Assembly: GCF_003058195.1 (NCBI RefSeq)
Contig: NZ_QBUH01000001.1
Span: forward strand, 310,001-374,000
DNA: 64,000 nucleotides
Direction of reading: 5' to 3'
From: Elizabethkingia sp. YR214
Lineage (GTDB): Bacteria > Bacteroidota > Bacteroidia > Flavobacteriales > Weeksellaceae
Positions 1 through 8,927 of this stretch are shown piece by piece. Under the pieces are notes generated by a model, which did no database searches, was not told where the DNA came from, and worked only from the letters and a program-made list of their open reading frames with translations. The first letter of the stretch is position 1, and every line of letters starts with the position of its first letter. The position numbers and the translations under genes are program-made.

Positions 1-267
1 GAAGAGCAGAAAAAAATATTTGGAGCTATTATGGAAATTGGCTGGCTTCTTCCTTTGGTAGCCGTTGTTGAAATTACCGGCGGACTATTGGTTATCTTCC
101 CTAAAACAAGAGCTTTGGGAGCTATTATTATCCTTCCTGTTATGGTAGGTATTGTTCTGCACAACCTGAAAGACACTACTGGCTTACCTATTGCGGCTCC
201 TTTAGCATTAATCAATCTTTGGATGCTTATAGACAACAGCAGCAAATACAAAAATCTGATCAGCTAA
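1..267 (+). CDS. DoxX-like membrane protein, C-terminal part (5' end outside window)
   Basis: The reading frame is open from base 1, so the gene begins upstream of the window and only about 88 residues are visible. The visible part holds three hydrophobic stretches separated by short polar loops (around residues 12-30, 36-56 and 65-78). The first carries a GGLLVIFPKTRALGA turn typical of the small four-helix DoxX/DoxD-like integral membrane family. The role of these proteins is poorly defined; some associate with thiosulfate or redox functions. A T-rich terminator follows the stop by about 30 bases, so this is the last gene of its transcript. The family call rests on topology and the glycine-rich turn only. 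Confidence 0.6.
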   Translation, partial: EEQKKIFGAIMEIGWLLPLVAVVEITGGLLVIFPKTRALGAIIILPVMVGIVLHNLKDTTGLPIAAPLALINLWMLIDNSSKYKNLIS

Positions 268-295
268 ATACACTAATCACTAAATATTTAATTAG

Positions 296-322
296 CCGTC
301 CAATTTTTTGGGCGGTTTTTTT
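296..322 (+). terminator. Rho-independent terminator after the DoxX-like gene
   Basis: An 8-bp stem (296-303 with 308-315, one G-U pair) and a TTTT loop are followed by seven T residues. This matches an intrinsic terminator for the plus-strand gene ending at 267. The rest of the gap up to 495 is A+T-rich and shows no gene. Confidence 0.8.
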
Positions 323-495
323 ATACTTATCTAATAGCCTAACCCTCATCAAAGAGAAATATTTTTTTTACAAAGAACTAATTATCAATTCATTAAAAAC
401 CAAAATTCATTTACAAGAATTTTGCGCTCAATTTTCAAGTGGCCAGATCAGAACTTTTAGATCTTTGGAATAGCTAACGATCAAAAATTCTAATT

Positions 496-1425
496 ATGAA
501 AAATAACACATTAAATCTAGCCCTTGCATCTGTACTTATTCTTAGTGTTTTTTCTTGCAAAAAACAGGAATCTGCTTCTATGTCTGATGCAAATTATGAA
601 TCCGCAAAAGCAGTAACAGCAGAAGCCCCTACATCTACCGGAGACAGTATCTCTTCTGCAGCCTCTACACAGGTAAAAGGTAAAGAGTTTGTAAAAACAG
701 CAACAGTAAACATGGAGGTTAAAGACGTCTATGACGCAACTATTAAAATAGAAAATCAGCTGAAACAAATAGGAGGTTATGTCATCAACAGTGAACTCAA
801 AAACAATTTGCTATCAGAGGAAACTTATAACCAGTCTGATGACAAAGCTGTTATGGTAAAAAAATCAAATATGCAGAATGATATGGTTGTAAAAGTACCC
901 ACCATGCAACTGGCAGATTTCCTGCAGCAGATTAATACCCAAAATTTGTTTTTAAATTCCAGAATCATCAATGCCGAAGATGTAACAGCGAATATCAAAA
1001 TGGCCCAGCTGGAACAGCAAAGAATGAAGAAAAAAGAAGGCAATATCGAAAAGCTTAAGCCTACAACCACATCTGTGGAACAAGGGGACAACAATGAAAG
1101 GGATCACAATCAGAATATTATAGATTCTTATAATCTTAAAGATAATATTGCTTACAGTACTGTAAATCTGAGTATAAAGGAGCCCAACACCAGAGTTGCA
1201 GAAATAGCTGTAACAAATACCAAATCGATAGATGCAAAGTATAAAACCAACTTCTTTTATGAGGCTAAATTATCTATCATCAACGGATTTTATCTTATTC
1301 AACAATTTTTTATCCTTCTGCTAAATTTATGGCCATTTGCTCTTATTGTAGCAGGAATTATATGGTTTGTTCGCGCTAAAGGCGTGAAACGACCAAAATC
1401 TCCAAAACCAACAGTAAATGACTAA
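496..1425 (+). CDS. DUF4349 domain lipoprotein
   Basis: This is a 309-residue predicted inner- or outer-membrane lipoprotein. A lipobox (LSVFSC) ends at Cys21, followed by a Ser/Ala-rich low-complexity linker to about residue 60. A DUF4349-type domain follows, starting at the FVKTATVNMEVKDVYDA strand, with a helical Gln/Lys/Glu-rich insert near residues 160-205. A C-terminal hydrophobic segment lies at about residues 270-293, followed by a basic tail. DUF4349 proteins usually have this arrangement of lipidated or signal-anchored N-terminus, coiled region and C-terminal transmembrane helix; the function is unknown. The gene is monocistronic, flanked by terminators on both sides. Confidence 0.8.
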   Translation: MKNNTLNLALASVLILSVFSCKKQESASMSDANYESAKAVTAEAPTSTGDSISSAASTQVKGKEFVKTATVNMEVKDVYDATIKIENQLKQIGGYVINSELKNNLLSEETYNQSDDKAVMVKKSNMQNDMVVKVPTMQLADFLQQINTQNLFLNSRIINAEDVTANIKMAQLEQQRMKKKEGNIEKLKPTTTSVEQGDNNERDHNQNIIDSYNLKDNIAYSTVNLSIKEPNTRVAEIAVTNTKSIDAKYKTNFFYEAKLSIINGFYLIQQFFILLLNLWPFALIVAGIIWFVRAKGVKRPKSPKPTVND

Positions 1426-1455
1426 GTAAAAGGACTGCAAATGCAGTCCTTTTAC
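1426..1455 (+). terminator. Terminator hairpin after DUF4349 gene
   Basis: A perfect 13-bp inverted repeat (1426-1438 with 1443-1455) starts on the base after the stop codon and encloses a 4-base loop. The 3' arm contains the TTTT run. It separates the DUF4349 gene from pgi. Confidence 0.75.
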
Positions 1456-1504
1456 TTTACAATCTATTCATACTCAAAAAAGTAAAAAATTCAATACGAT
1501 TGCG

Positions 1505-1512
1505 TAAATTTG
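1505..1512 (+). promoter_or_regulatory. -7 box of the pgi promoter
   Basis: TAAATTTG matches the Bacteroidota sigma-ABfr -7 consensus TAnnTTTG. It lies 21 bases before the ATG chosen for pgi. A good -33 TTG at the usual distance is not visible. The box overlaps the upstream in-frame TTG at 1510, which argues against using that codon as the start. Confidence 0.5.
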
Positions 1513-1533
1513 CGTCTTAAAACGATTACGAAA

Positions 1534-3177
1534 ATGTCTTTAAACACAATCAATCCTACTGAAACCAAAGCCTGGGCACAACTAAAAGAGCATTTCGCAG
1601 AAACAGATTTCGATCTGAAGCAGCTTTTCACAGAAGATAAAAGCAGATTTTCGGAGTTTTCTATCCAGAAGGAGAGCCTTCTGTTTGATTTTTCAAAAAA
1701 CCTTGTAGATAAAAAAGCTTTTCAGCTTCTTTTAGCGCTGGCAGAAGAGTGCCAACTGAAGGACGCCATCGAAAAAATGTTTACCGGAGATCTGATTAAC
1801 CAGACTGAAAACAGAGCTGTACTTCATACTGCCCTTAGAAATTTTGGAGAAGAGAAGATTGTGGTAAATGGTAAGAATATCGGTGAAGATATTCAGAGGG
1901 TACTCAACCAAATGAAAGTTTTTTCTGAAAAAATTATTTCAGGAGAGCATAAAGGGTTTTCAGGAAAAGAAATCACAGATGTTGTAAATATCGGGATCGG
2001 AGGTTCTGACCTTGGCCCTGTAATGGTTTGCAGCGCGCTGAAGCATTATAAAACAAGATTAAACACACACTTCGTATCTAATGTAGATGGTAATCATATT
2101 GCTGAAGTTGTCAAAAATCTGAATCCGGAAACAACTTTGTTTATCATTGCATCCAAAACATTCACCACTCAGGAAACAATGACCAATGCTCTTTCTGCAA
2201 AAGAATGGTTCCTGAAGGCAGGAAAAGAGGAAGATGTTGCAAAACATTTCGTAGCACTTTCTACAAATGTTGAGGCTGTAAAGAATTTCGGAATTGCAGA
2301 AGAAAATATCTTCGAATTCTGGGACTGGGTTGGCGGAAGATACTCGCTTTGGAGTGCAATCGGATTAAGTATTGTACTAGCTGTAGGATACGACAACTTC
2401 GAAAAATTACTTCGCGGGGCACAGGACACAGATAAACACTTTAGAAATACAGAATTTGCAAACAATATTCCTGTATTAATGGGGGTATTAGGTGTTTGGT
2501 ACCGCAACTTCTTCGATGCAAGTTCATATGCGATATTACCATACAGCCAGTATCTTGACAGGTTTGCAGCATACCTGCAACAAGGAGATATGGAAAGTAA
2601 TGGTAAATCTGTTGACCGAAATGGTGAATTCGTAGATTACGAAACAGGACCTATCATCTGGGGAGAGCCGGGAACAAACGGCCAGCATGCTTTCTACCAA
2701 TTGATTCACCAGGGAACTGAGCTTATCCCTGCTGACTTTATTGCATATGCAAAAGCAAACAATAACCTTAGTGATCATCAGGACAAATTAATGTCTAACT
2801 TCTTTGCACAGACAGAAGCTTTAGCTTTTGGTAAAACAAAGGAAGAAGTAATTACTGAGCTAAAAGCATCTGGAAAAAATGAAGAAGAAATTGCCTTTTT
2901 AACCAATTTCAAGACATTTACGGGTAATACACCTACCAATTCTTTCATTTTTGAAGAATTAACACCATTTACTCTGGGACAGCTTATTGTTTTTTACGAG
3001 CATAAAATTTTTGTTCAGGGCGTTATCTGGAACATTTTCAGCTTCGACCAATGGGGTGTAGAATTAGGAAAAGCTTTGGCAAACAAAATCCTTCCGGAAC
3101 TAGAAAATACTGCAGAAATTACATCACATGACAGTTCTACCAACGGGCTGATTAATTTCTACAAAAATCATAAATAA
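1534..3177 (+). CDS. pgi: Glucose-6-phosphate isomerase
   Basis: This enzyme interconverts glucose 6-phosphate and fructose 6-phosphate in glycolysis and gluconeogenesis, in the cytosol. The 547-residue length is that of the long bacterial PGI class. Both family signatures are visible: the [15 protein letters not shown] sugar-binding stretch near residue 265 and the C-terminal [10 protein letters not shown] motif near residue 505. The phosphate-binding [10 protein letters not shown] loop lies near residue 150. I start at the ATG at 1534 rather than the in-frame TTG at 1510 because the TTG falls inside a TAnnTTTG promoter box. folD follows 36 bases downstream in the same direction and may be co-transcribed. 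Confidence 0.97.
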   Translation: MSLNTINPTETKAWAQLKEHFAETDFDLKQLFTEDKSRFSEFSIQKESLLFDFSKNLVDKKAFQLLLALAEECQLKDAIEKMFTGDLINQTENRAVLHTALRNFGEEKIVVNGKNIGEDIQRVLNQMKVFSEKIISGEHKGFSGKEITDVVNIGIGGSDLGPVMVCSALKHYKTRLNTHFVSNVDGNHIAEVVKNLNPETTLFIIASKTFTTQETMTNALSAKEWFLKAGKEEDVAKHFVALSTNVEAVKNFGIAEENIFEFWDWVGGRYSLWSAIGLSIVLAVGYDNFEKLLRGAQDTDKHFRNTEFANNIPVLMGVLGVWYRNFFDASSYAILPYSQYLDRFAAYLQQGDMESNGKSVDRNGEFVDYETGPIIWGEPGTNGQHAFYQLIHQGTELIPADFIAYAKANNNLSDHQDKLMSNFFAQTEALAFGKTKEEVITELKASGKNEEEIAFLTNFKTFTGNTPTNSFIFEELTPFTLGQLIVFYEHKIFVQGVIWNIFSFDQWGVELGKALANKILPELENTAEITSHDSSTNGLINFYKNHK

Positions 3178-3213
3178 ATCGGATAAATCTAAATAAAGTA
3201 AAAAGAAAGAAAA

Positions 3214-4098
3214 ATGGCACAAATCCTTGACGGGCTTAAAGTATCCAAAGAAGTAAAACAGGAAATAAAGGAAGAAGTTCAGAAAATTCTTTCCAACAAA
3301 AGACGTGCTCCGCACTTAGTTGCAATTCTTGTTGGAAACAATGGTGCAAGTAAAGCATATGTAAACAGTAAAGTAAAAGACTGTGAAGAAGTAGGCTTCT
3401 CCTCTTCACTAGTTAAGTTTCCTGCAACTGTTCCTGAAGCTGAACTTCTGGAGAAAATAGAGGAACTGAATAAATCAAAACATGTAGATGGTTTTATCGT
3501 TCAGCTACCTCTGCCTAAGCAGATTGATCAGGAAAAGATCATTATGGCAATTGATCCAAGAAAAGATGTAGATGGTTTCCACCCTGAAAACTTTGGAAAA
3601 ATGGCATTGGAAATGGATACATTCCTTCCGGCAACGCCATTCGGGATTCTGACACTATTAGAAAGATACAATATTGAAACAAAAGGTAAAGACTGTGTAA
3701 TTATCGGAAGAAGCCGTATCGTAGGACGTCCGATGAGTATCCTTATGGGACGTAAAGACTTCCCTGGAAATTCTACAGTAACCCTTACACACTCTTATAC
3801 TAAAGATATAGAAGAATACACAAAAAAGGCTGATATCGTAATTACCGCTCTTGGAGATCCACACTTCCTGAAAGGAGAAATGATCAAAGAAGGTGCAGTA
3901 ATTATTGATGTAGGAATTACCAGAGTAGATGATGACTCAGAAAAAGGCTATCACCTGGCAGGAGACGTAGATTTTGAAAGCTGTGAGAAAAAAGCAAGCT
4001 GGATTACTCCGGTTCCGGGAGGTGTTGGTCCAATGACCAGAGCTATGCTGATGAAAAATACCCTGATTGCCTACAAAACATCAGTGTATAATGATTAA
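3214..4098 (+). CDS. folD: Bifunctional methylenetetrahydrofolate dehydrogenase/cyclohydrolase
   Basis: FolD oxidises 5,10-methylene-THF to methenyl-THF with NADP and hydrolyses it to 10-formyl-THF, feeding purine and formyl-Met synthesis. The 294-residue protein has the usual length and motifs. The catalytic-lysine YVNSK motif is near residue 50, the VQLPLP signature near residue 95 and the DVDGFHPEN stretch near residue 120. The GRSRIVGRP nucleotide-binding loop is near residue 170 and the terminal PVPGGVGPMTRAML signature near residue 270. The stop codon overlaps the queE start (TAATG), so the two are probably translationally coupled. Confidence 0.97.
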   Translation: MAQILDGLKVSKEVKQEIKEEVQKILSNKRRAPHLVAILVGNNGASKAYVNSKVKDCEEVGFSSSLVKFPATVPEAELLEKIEELNKSKHVDGFIVQLPLPKQIDQEKIIMAIDPRKDVDGFHPENFGKMALEMDTFLPATPFGILTLLERYNIETKGKDCVIIGRSRIVGRPMSILMGRKDFPGNSTVTLTHSYTKDIEEYTKKADIVITALGDPHFLKGEMIKEGAVIIDVGITRVDDDSEKGYHLAGDVDFESCEKKASWITPVPGGVGPMTRAMLMKNTLIAYKTSVYND

Positions 4099-4733
4099 TG
4101 AAAATGAATAAAGAACAAGATATTTTATTAAAAGAAGGTAAAATGCTCCCTGTAATGGAGCATTTTTACACTTTACAAGGAGAAGGTGCTCATACAGGAA
4201 AAGCTGCATATTTCATTCGTTTAGGCGGATGCGATGTAGGCTGTCACTGGTGCGATGTAAAGGAAAGCTGGGATCCGAATTTACATCCGTTAATGAATGC
4301 AGAGGAAATTGCAGAAACCGCAGCAAAATACTGTAAAACAATTGTTTTAACAGGAGGTGAACCATTGATGTGGAATCTTGAAATTCTGACATCAAAATTA
4401 AAAGAATTGGGTTGTACCATCCATATTGAGACTTCTGGTGCTTATCCTATGAGTGGGCATTTGGACTGGATTACACTGTCCCCGAAAAAAACAGGTTTAC
4501 CATTAGAAGATATTTACAAAGAAGCCAGCGAATTAAAGGTTATTGTTTTCAATAACAACGATTTCAAATTTGCGGAAGAGCAGTCCGCTAAAGTTTCTGA
4601 CAACTGTAAACGCTATCTTCAGAGTGAATGGAGTAAGAGAGATGAAATGTACCCTAAGATTACGGATTATATATTAGAACACCCGGAATGGCAGGCTTCT
4701 GTACAGACTCATAAGTACCTGAACATTCCATAA
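4098..4733 (+). CDS. queE: 7-carboxy-7-deazaguanine synthase (radical SAM)
   Basis: QueE converts 6-carboxytetrahydropterin to 7-carboxy-7-deazaguanine in the queuosine pathway. The radical SAM cluster motif is the short CxxxCxxC form at Cys45, Cys49 and Cys52 (CDVGCHWCD). It is preceded by the substrate-contact YTLQGEGAHTG segment, and a TGGEPLMW SAM-binding GGE motif is near residue 90. The 211-residue length fits the compact QueE class. The first ATG overlaps the folD stop by one base; a second ATG six bases later is equally possible. No other queuosine gene is in the window. Confidence 0.92.
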   Translation: MKMNKEQDILLKEGKMLPVMEHFYTLQGEGAHTGKAAYFIRLGGCDVGCHWCDVKESWDPNLHPLMNAEEIAETAAKYCKTIVLTGGEPLMWNLEILTSKLKELGCTIHIETSGAYPMSGHLDWITLSPKKTGLPLEDIYKEASELKVIVFNNNDFKFAEEQSAKVSDNCKRYLQSEWSKRDEMYPKITDYILEHPEWQASVQTHKYLNIP

Positions 4734-4827
4734 CCAAGACATTTCAAAGATCATTTTTGCAAACTGTTCATTCGGAGCAGGCAGATGCAAAAATTCTTAA
4801 TTTAAATAAAAACATTAATTTCGCAGC

Positions 4828-5577
4828 ATGTTAAAACTTTTTGGCGCAATTGGCGAATATTTTATGCTTCTGGGAAAGACCTTCCAGAAACCTCAGAAAA
4901 TGAAGGTTTTCATGAAGCTACTGATGAGAGAAATTTACGACCTTGGAGTCAACTCCTTTGGTTTAGTACTTTTCACCTCTATATTTGTGGGGGCCGTCGT
5001 TGCCATACAGATGTATAATAACTTCAGTGCTTCCTCTTTTCCTATCCCGAATTCATTTATCGGATATGCAACCAAAGTAGTTTTGATTCTGGAATTTTCA
5101 CCAACTATTATTAGTGTAATTCTTGCCGGAAAGGTAGGATCATATATTGCTTCCAGTATAGGAACCATGCGTGTAACAGAGCAGATTGATGCATTGGATA
5201 TTATGGGAGTTAACTCTCCAAATTTTCTGATTTTACCAAAGATTATTGCCAGTGTTTTATTCAACCCATTGCTTATTGCCATCAGTATTGTATTTGGTAT
5301 TGTAGGAGGCTACTGGGCCGGGGAACTAACCGGAAACTGGACACAGGCCGACTATATCACTGGTATCCAAATGTATATGCCAGCCTACTTTATTTGGTAT
5401 GCATTCTTCAAAACAGCTGTATTTGCGTTCCTTATCGCTACAATCCCTGCATATTTCGGATTCTTTGTTAAAGGCGGATCTCTGGAAGTAGGACGTGCCA
5501 GTACGCAAGCTGTAGTATGGACTATCGTAGCTGTTATTATAGCTAACTTAATATTAACCCAATTATTCCTGAGCTAA
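4828..5577 (+). CDS. MlaE-family ABC transporter permease
   Basis: This 249-residue polytopic membrane protein has five to six hydrophobic segments. It belongs to the MlaE (DUF140) family, recognised from the EFSPTI...AGKVGSYIASSIGTMRVTEQIDAL core and the following MGVNSPNFLILPK stretch. MlaE-type permeases work with an MlaF-type ATPase and an MCE-domain protein to move phospholipids between inner and outer membranes. The MlaF-type ATPase is the next gene, and the stop and start codons overlap (TAATGA at 5575-5580). The MCE subunit is not in this window, so the substrate direction cannot be judged here. Confidence 0.9.
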   Translation: MLKLFGAIGEYFMLLGKTFQKPQKMKVFMKLLMREIYDLGVNSFGLVLFTSIFVGAVVAIQMYNNFSASSFPIPNSFIGYATKVVLILEFSPTIISVILAGKVGSYIASSIGTMRVTEQIDALDIMGVNSPNFLILPKIIASVLFNPLLIAISIVFGIVGGYWAGELTGNWTQADYITGIQMYMPAYFIWYAFFKTAVFAFLIATIPAYFGFFVKGGSLEVGRASTQAVVWTIVAVIIANLILTQLFLS

Positions 5578-6350
5578 TGATTGATATAAAAGATTTAAGA
5601 AAGAGTTTCGGTGATGTAGAAGTACTAAAGGGCATTTCTACCTCTTTTGAAGACGGAAAGATCAATCTTGTGATTGGACAAAGTGGATCCGGAAAAACGG
5701 TTTTCCTGAAATGTTTATTGGGTGTTTATGAACCTTCATCTGGAATTATTGATTTTGACGGAAGAAATTTTGTACAAATGACTCCAGTTGAAAGGCTGAA
5801 TCTACGTTCGGAAATCGGTACCGTTTTCCAGGGAAGTGCACTTTTTGACTCTATGACAGTGGAAGAAAACATTATGTTTCCACTGGACATGTTTACAAAT
5901 TTAACGTACAGGGATAAGAAAAAAAGGGTTATCGACGTTATAGGTAGAGTGAAGCTGGAAAATGCTAACAATAAATATCCTTCGGAAATTTCCGGAGGAA
6001 TGCAAAAAAGGGTTGCTATTGCCCGTGCTATTGTAAATAATCCGAAGTATTTGTTCTGTGATGAACCCAACTCCGGACTAGATCCAAGTACTTCAATAGT
6101 AATTGATGAATTGTTGAAAGAGATTACTGAAGAGTACAAAACAACAACTATTATCAATACCCACGATATGAACTCGGTGATGACAATTGGTGAAAAGATT
6201 GTCTATCTGAGAAACGGACTGAAAGAATGGGAAGGCTCTATGCACAACATTCTGACAGCTGATAATGAACATTTAATAAACTTCGTCTACTCTTCAGCTT
6301 TGTTTAAAGAGCTAAGAAAGACACTATTAGAAAAAAAGCAAAATTTATAA
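5577..6350 (+). CDS. MlaF-family ABC transporter ATP-binding protein
   Basis: This is a 257-residue ATPase of the MlaF branch. The Walker A motif GQSGSGKT is near residue 35, the Q-loop TVFQGSALFDSM near residue 83, and the signature ISGGMQKR near residue 140. The Walker B motif YLFCDEPNSGLDP is near residue 160 and the H-loop THD near residue 198. It pairs with the preceding permease, with which it overlaps by one base. The likely role is energising lipid transport across the envelope to keep outer-membrane asymmetry. Confidence 0.9.
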   Translation: MIDIKDLRKSFGDVEVLKGISTSFEDGKINLVIGQSGSGKTVFLKCLLGVYEPSSGIIDFDGRNFVQMTPVERLNLRSEIGTVFQGSALFDSMTVEENIMFPLDMFTNLTYRDKKKRVIDVIGRVKLENANNKYPSEISGGMQKRVAIARAIVNNPKYLFCDEPNSGLDPSTSIVIDELLKEITEEYKTTTIINTHDMNSVMTIGEKIVYLRNGLKEWEGSMHNILTADNEHLINFVYSSALFKELRKTLLEKKQNL

Positions 6351-6383
6351 GTTATGAAGTCAAAGATTCAATCGACCTCTGTA

Positions 6384-7007
6384 ATGAAGAAATTATTCAT
6401 TCCGGTAATGCTAGGTGCAGCAGCATTTGCTCACGCTCAGGTTAGTCTTGGTGTAAGAGCCAATGCATTATTCAACACCTCATCTTCAAGATGGAGTGAT
6501 ATTAGCACGACGGCTAAAGGAGCTTTCAATAATCCTAAAGATGTTGCAGGTTTCAATGTAGGTCTTTCTGCAAAAATAAAGTTACCAATCGTTTCTTTAT
6601 TCGTAATGCCGGAGATCTACTATACTAATTTCAAAAGTAAAGCAACTTATATAGAAGCTGATGGAAGTAATATTGAGCTTTCTGCAAAAAGCAACAGAAT
6701 TGATATTCCGGTAATGGTTGGCTTTGATGTTATTGGCCCATTAAGCGTATTTACAGGTCCTGTTTTCTCAACAAATCTTTCCAGTAACAGTACTTTTGAA
6801 GGTTATAAAGAAGATACTTCTAAAAACTTTTCTGTAGGTTATCAGTTTGGAGCGAATGTAAAGATCTCTAAATTAATTGTAAATGCGCGTTATGAAGGTT
6901 CTTTCTCTAAAGACCAACGTAAATTCATCAACAATGTTACAGGTAATGGTGTAAACTATGACAACAGGCCAAGCTTGTTTATGGTAGGTCTTGGGTACCA
7001 GTTCTAA
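6384..7007 (+). CDS. Outer-membrane beta-barrel protein (porin-like, OMP_b-brl family)
   Basis: The 207-residue protein begins with a clear signal peptide (LFIPVMLGAAAFAHA, cut before Gln). Alternating amphipathic strands follow, and the protein ends in a terminal aromatic residue (GLGYQF), the usual beta-barrel insertion signal. It resembles the small eight-strand PorT/OmpW-like barrels of Bacteroidota. I prefer the ATG at 6384 over the in-frame one at 6354, which would put ten polar residues before the signal. It sits about 30 bases after the Mla-type ABC genes, so it may share their transcript. No specific function is claimed. Confidence 0.8.
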   Translation: MKKLFIPVMLGAAAFAHAQVSLGVRANALFNTSSSRWSDISTTAKGAFNNPKDVAGFNVGLSAKIKLPIVSLFVMPEIYYTNFKSKATYIEADGSNIELSAKSNRIDIPVMVGFDVIGPLSVFTGPVFSTNLSSNSTFEGYKEDTSKNFSVGYQFGANVKISKLIVNARYEGSFSKDQRKFINNVTGNGVNYDNRPSLFMVGLGYQF

Positions 7008-7032
7008 TCTAAAACAGATTTAATAAAAAATT

Positions 7033-7061
7033 AAAGCCGGATTGTTATACATTCCGGCTTT
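7033..7061. terminator. Bidirectional terminator between convergent genes
   Basis: A 9-bp perfect stem (7033-7041 with 7053-7061, AAAGCCGGA arm) lies between the plus-strand barrel gene and the minus-strand gene ending at 7045. The hairpin covers the last codons of the minus-strand gene. Confidence 0.65.
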
Positions 7062-7344
7062 GTTGTTCTTGCTCTTGTTGTGTAGCATCCTGCATTAGCT
7101 GAGCCTGTTTTTTTTCCAGCTCATCTTTTTCTTTTTGCAGTTGCTTAAATTGGCGCATTTTATTTTCCTGCTTTACAGCGGATCCTTTGCTTACATAACC
7201 TACAATTCCTCCGAAGATAAGGCCAACACCGATTCCGCATAAAGCACCATATACTACTCTTAGATCCAGAGCCATATTATTAAGGTAGAATAATACTACT
7301 CCAATGGCTAATAATATAATTCCGACAAATGTTAAATTTTTCAT
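7045..7344 (-). CDS. Small membrane protein with C-terminal coiled coil
   Basis: This is a 99-residue protein of unknown function. Two hydrophobic helices lie at about residues 4-20 and 30-50, the second being glycine-rich (GALCGIGVGLIFGGIVGYV). A charged Lys/Glu/Gln-rich segment predicted to be coiled coil runs to the end. The in-frame TTG nine codons upstream is less likely than the ATG used here. It is followed on the same strand by the M48 lipoprotein upstream at 7407-8213, but nothing links the two functionally. Confidence 0.65.
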   Translation of the reverse strand: MKNLTFVGIILLAIGVVLFYLNNMALDLRVVYGALCGIGVGLIFGGIVGYVSKGSAVKQENKMRQFKQLQKEKDELEKKQAQLMQDATQQEQEQQSRNV

Positions 7345-7406
7345 GTTGTGTAATTTAGTAATCCTCTCCAAATATATGTTTTTTGAAGAGGATTAATTAG
7401 TGATCG

Positions 7407-8213
7407 TTATAATTTGCCTCCTGCGGCTCTGTAATACTCCAAAGCTTTTGGCATCATAGCCTCTAAGGCTGCTTTTCTATTAACTGGGTTCGGGTGGGTT
7501 GACAAGAATGCCGGAGTACCAGCTCCTCCTCCCGAAGCATCCTGCATTCTTTGCCAGAATGCTGGTGCAGTACGCGGATCGTATCCCGCCATAGCCATTA
7601 GATAAAGTCCCATTTGGTCTGCCTCAGATTCTTGTTTTCTACCATAAGCAAGAAGCCCTACCTGAGCTCCCATAGGATATAACTGATTAAAAACGCTGGC
7701 CATTTGGCCATTGCTAAGTGAAGCACCAACTAATTGGCCTCCATATTGGGCTAATGTAGCCTGAGATATTCTTTCGTTCCCGTGTCCCGCTAATGCATGG
7801 GATATTTCGTGTCCCATTACAACAGCTAAACCGTTGTCGTCTTTAGTTACTGGTAATATTCCTGTATATACAGCAACTTTTCCTCCTGGCATACACCATG
7901 CGTTCAGTTGTTTGTCCTGAAGCAGGTTGAATTCCCATTGGTAATTTGCCAGATCCTGCTCTCTACCGATACTTCTGTAATAGTTTCTCGCTGCATTTGC
8001 AATCCGGGCTCCTACAGTTTTTACACGTGTTGCATCTGCACCAGCAACTACTTTAGATTTAGACAATGTGGTCTTGTACTCTTGTAAAGCCATCGTATTG
8101 ATTTGATTAGCGTCAGCAAATTGCACTGACGACCTTCCTGTAATAGGATTGGTTACGCAACCTGTAAAAGTTGCGGCAATAGCTGCTGCACCTATAATGC
8201 TTGTTATTTTCAT
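7407..8213 (-). CDS. M48-family metallopeptidase lipoprotein
   Basis: This is a 268-residue predicted outer-membrane lipoprotein protease. The N-terminus is a lipoprotein signal with Cys19 (AATFTGC). The catalytic zinc site is HEISH in the VVMGHEISHALAGHG stretch near residue 125, and the third zinc ligand is in the ESEADQMGLYL helix about 60 residues later. This is the arrangement of the LoiP/YcaL/BepA-like M48C periplasmic proteases, which degrade or remodel misassembled outer-membrane proteins. The start is placed at the ATG at 8213, because the longer frame to 8267 would add 18 residues with no signal character. Confidence 0.88.
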   Translation of the reverse strand: MKITSIIGAAAIAATFTGCVTNPITGRSSVQFADANQINTMALQEYKTTLSKSKVVAGADATRVKTVGARIANAARNYYRSIGREQDLANYQWEFNLLQDKQLNAWCMPGGKVAVYTGILPVTKDDNGLAVVMGHEISHALAGHGNERISQATLAQYGGQLVGASLSNGQMASVFNQLYPMGAQVGLLAYGRKQESEADQMGLYLMAMAGYDPRTAPAFWQRMQDASGGGAGTPAFLSTHPNPVNRKAALEAMMPKALEYYRAAGGKL

Positions 8214-8377
8214 AGCAGTAAAATTTATCGTGATTTCGCAAAATTCAAATTCTATTCCAAAAAACAAAAACCAATTCAGGAATTGTGTAACTTTATTTAA
8301 TAAAATCTGAATCAGACCTTTATTTGGTATAAAATTAGTATTTTAATAAAAGCAACGATCATTTAAATTCCAAAAAA

Positions 8378-8926
8378 ATGAAAAAACAAGTATACATCTA
8401 TCTATTAGCAGCATTAACCGTTACCTCTGTAATCTCGTGTGCTGCATCCAACAAGCCGACAGATATTGCTAAATCCGAAGAAGTTGCTAAATTAGTTAAT
8501 CAGGATAGCTACACCTTTATTGCGACAAGAGCTTATCCAATGGATCAGTCGACCATTAATAATGTAATGAGTGCTATGAGACCAGCTGGTGCAGCTGCAA
8601 CATTGTTTGACCTCAGCTATGGTTATGGTTTTAAAATACAACCAAATGATCTGAGCGTAGATCTGCCATATTTTGGCCGCATCTTCACACCGAGTATGGA
8701 TCCTTCCCGAAACGGACTGAAATTTAGTTCTAAAAAGTTTACAATTGCTAAAAAAGAAAGTAAGAAGAAAATATCTTATACCATAAATGTTAATGATGTA
8801 CAAAATATTCAGACTTTGTATATAGACGTTTATAATAACGGAAGAGCATTTTTGTCTGTAAATGCTAACGACAGACAACCTATTAGCTATGACGGATACA
8901 TCAAAGCTACAAAAGCTGAGAAATAA
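8378..8926 (+). CDS. DUF4251 domain lipoprotein
   Basis: This is a 182-residue lipoprotein of unknown function with lipobox Cys21 (VTSVISC). The rest matches the Bacteroidota DUF4251 family: an FIATRAYPMD start, a long central region describing DLPYFGR, and a C-terminal beta-rich part ending in ISYDGYI. It converges with meaB and ends one base before the meaB stop codon, with no hairpin in between. The gene has its own upstream A+T-rich region. Confidence 0.8.
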   Translation: MKKQVYIYLLAALTVTSVISCAASNKPTDIAKSEEVAKLVNQDSYTFIATRAYPMDQSTINNVMSAMRPAGAAATLFDLSYGYGFKIQPNDLSVDLPYFGRIFTPSMDPSRNGLKFSSKKFTIAKKESKKKISYTINVNDVQNIQTLYIDVYNNGRAFLSVNANDRQPISYDGYIKATKAEK

Positions 8927-8927
8927 G

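Noticed and set aside
219-473. 84-codon plus-strand frame after the DoxX-like gene
   Set aside because: It begins inside the DoxX-like gene in another frame, runs through the terminator hairpin and has no protein-like pattern.
825-1094. Minus-strand frame inside the DUF4349 gene
   Set aside because: It is a Cys/Phe/Ser-rich shadow of a well-supported plus-strand gene. Similar antisense frames opposite pgi, recN, coaBC, prfA, the GLPGLI gene, the PBP gene and others were rejected for the same reason.
1510-1533. Longer pgi start at TTG 1510
   Set aside because: The TTG lies in a TAAATTTG promoter box, and the ATG at 1534 gives the usual N-terminus.
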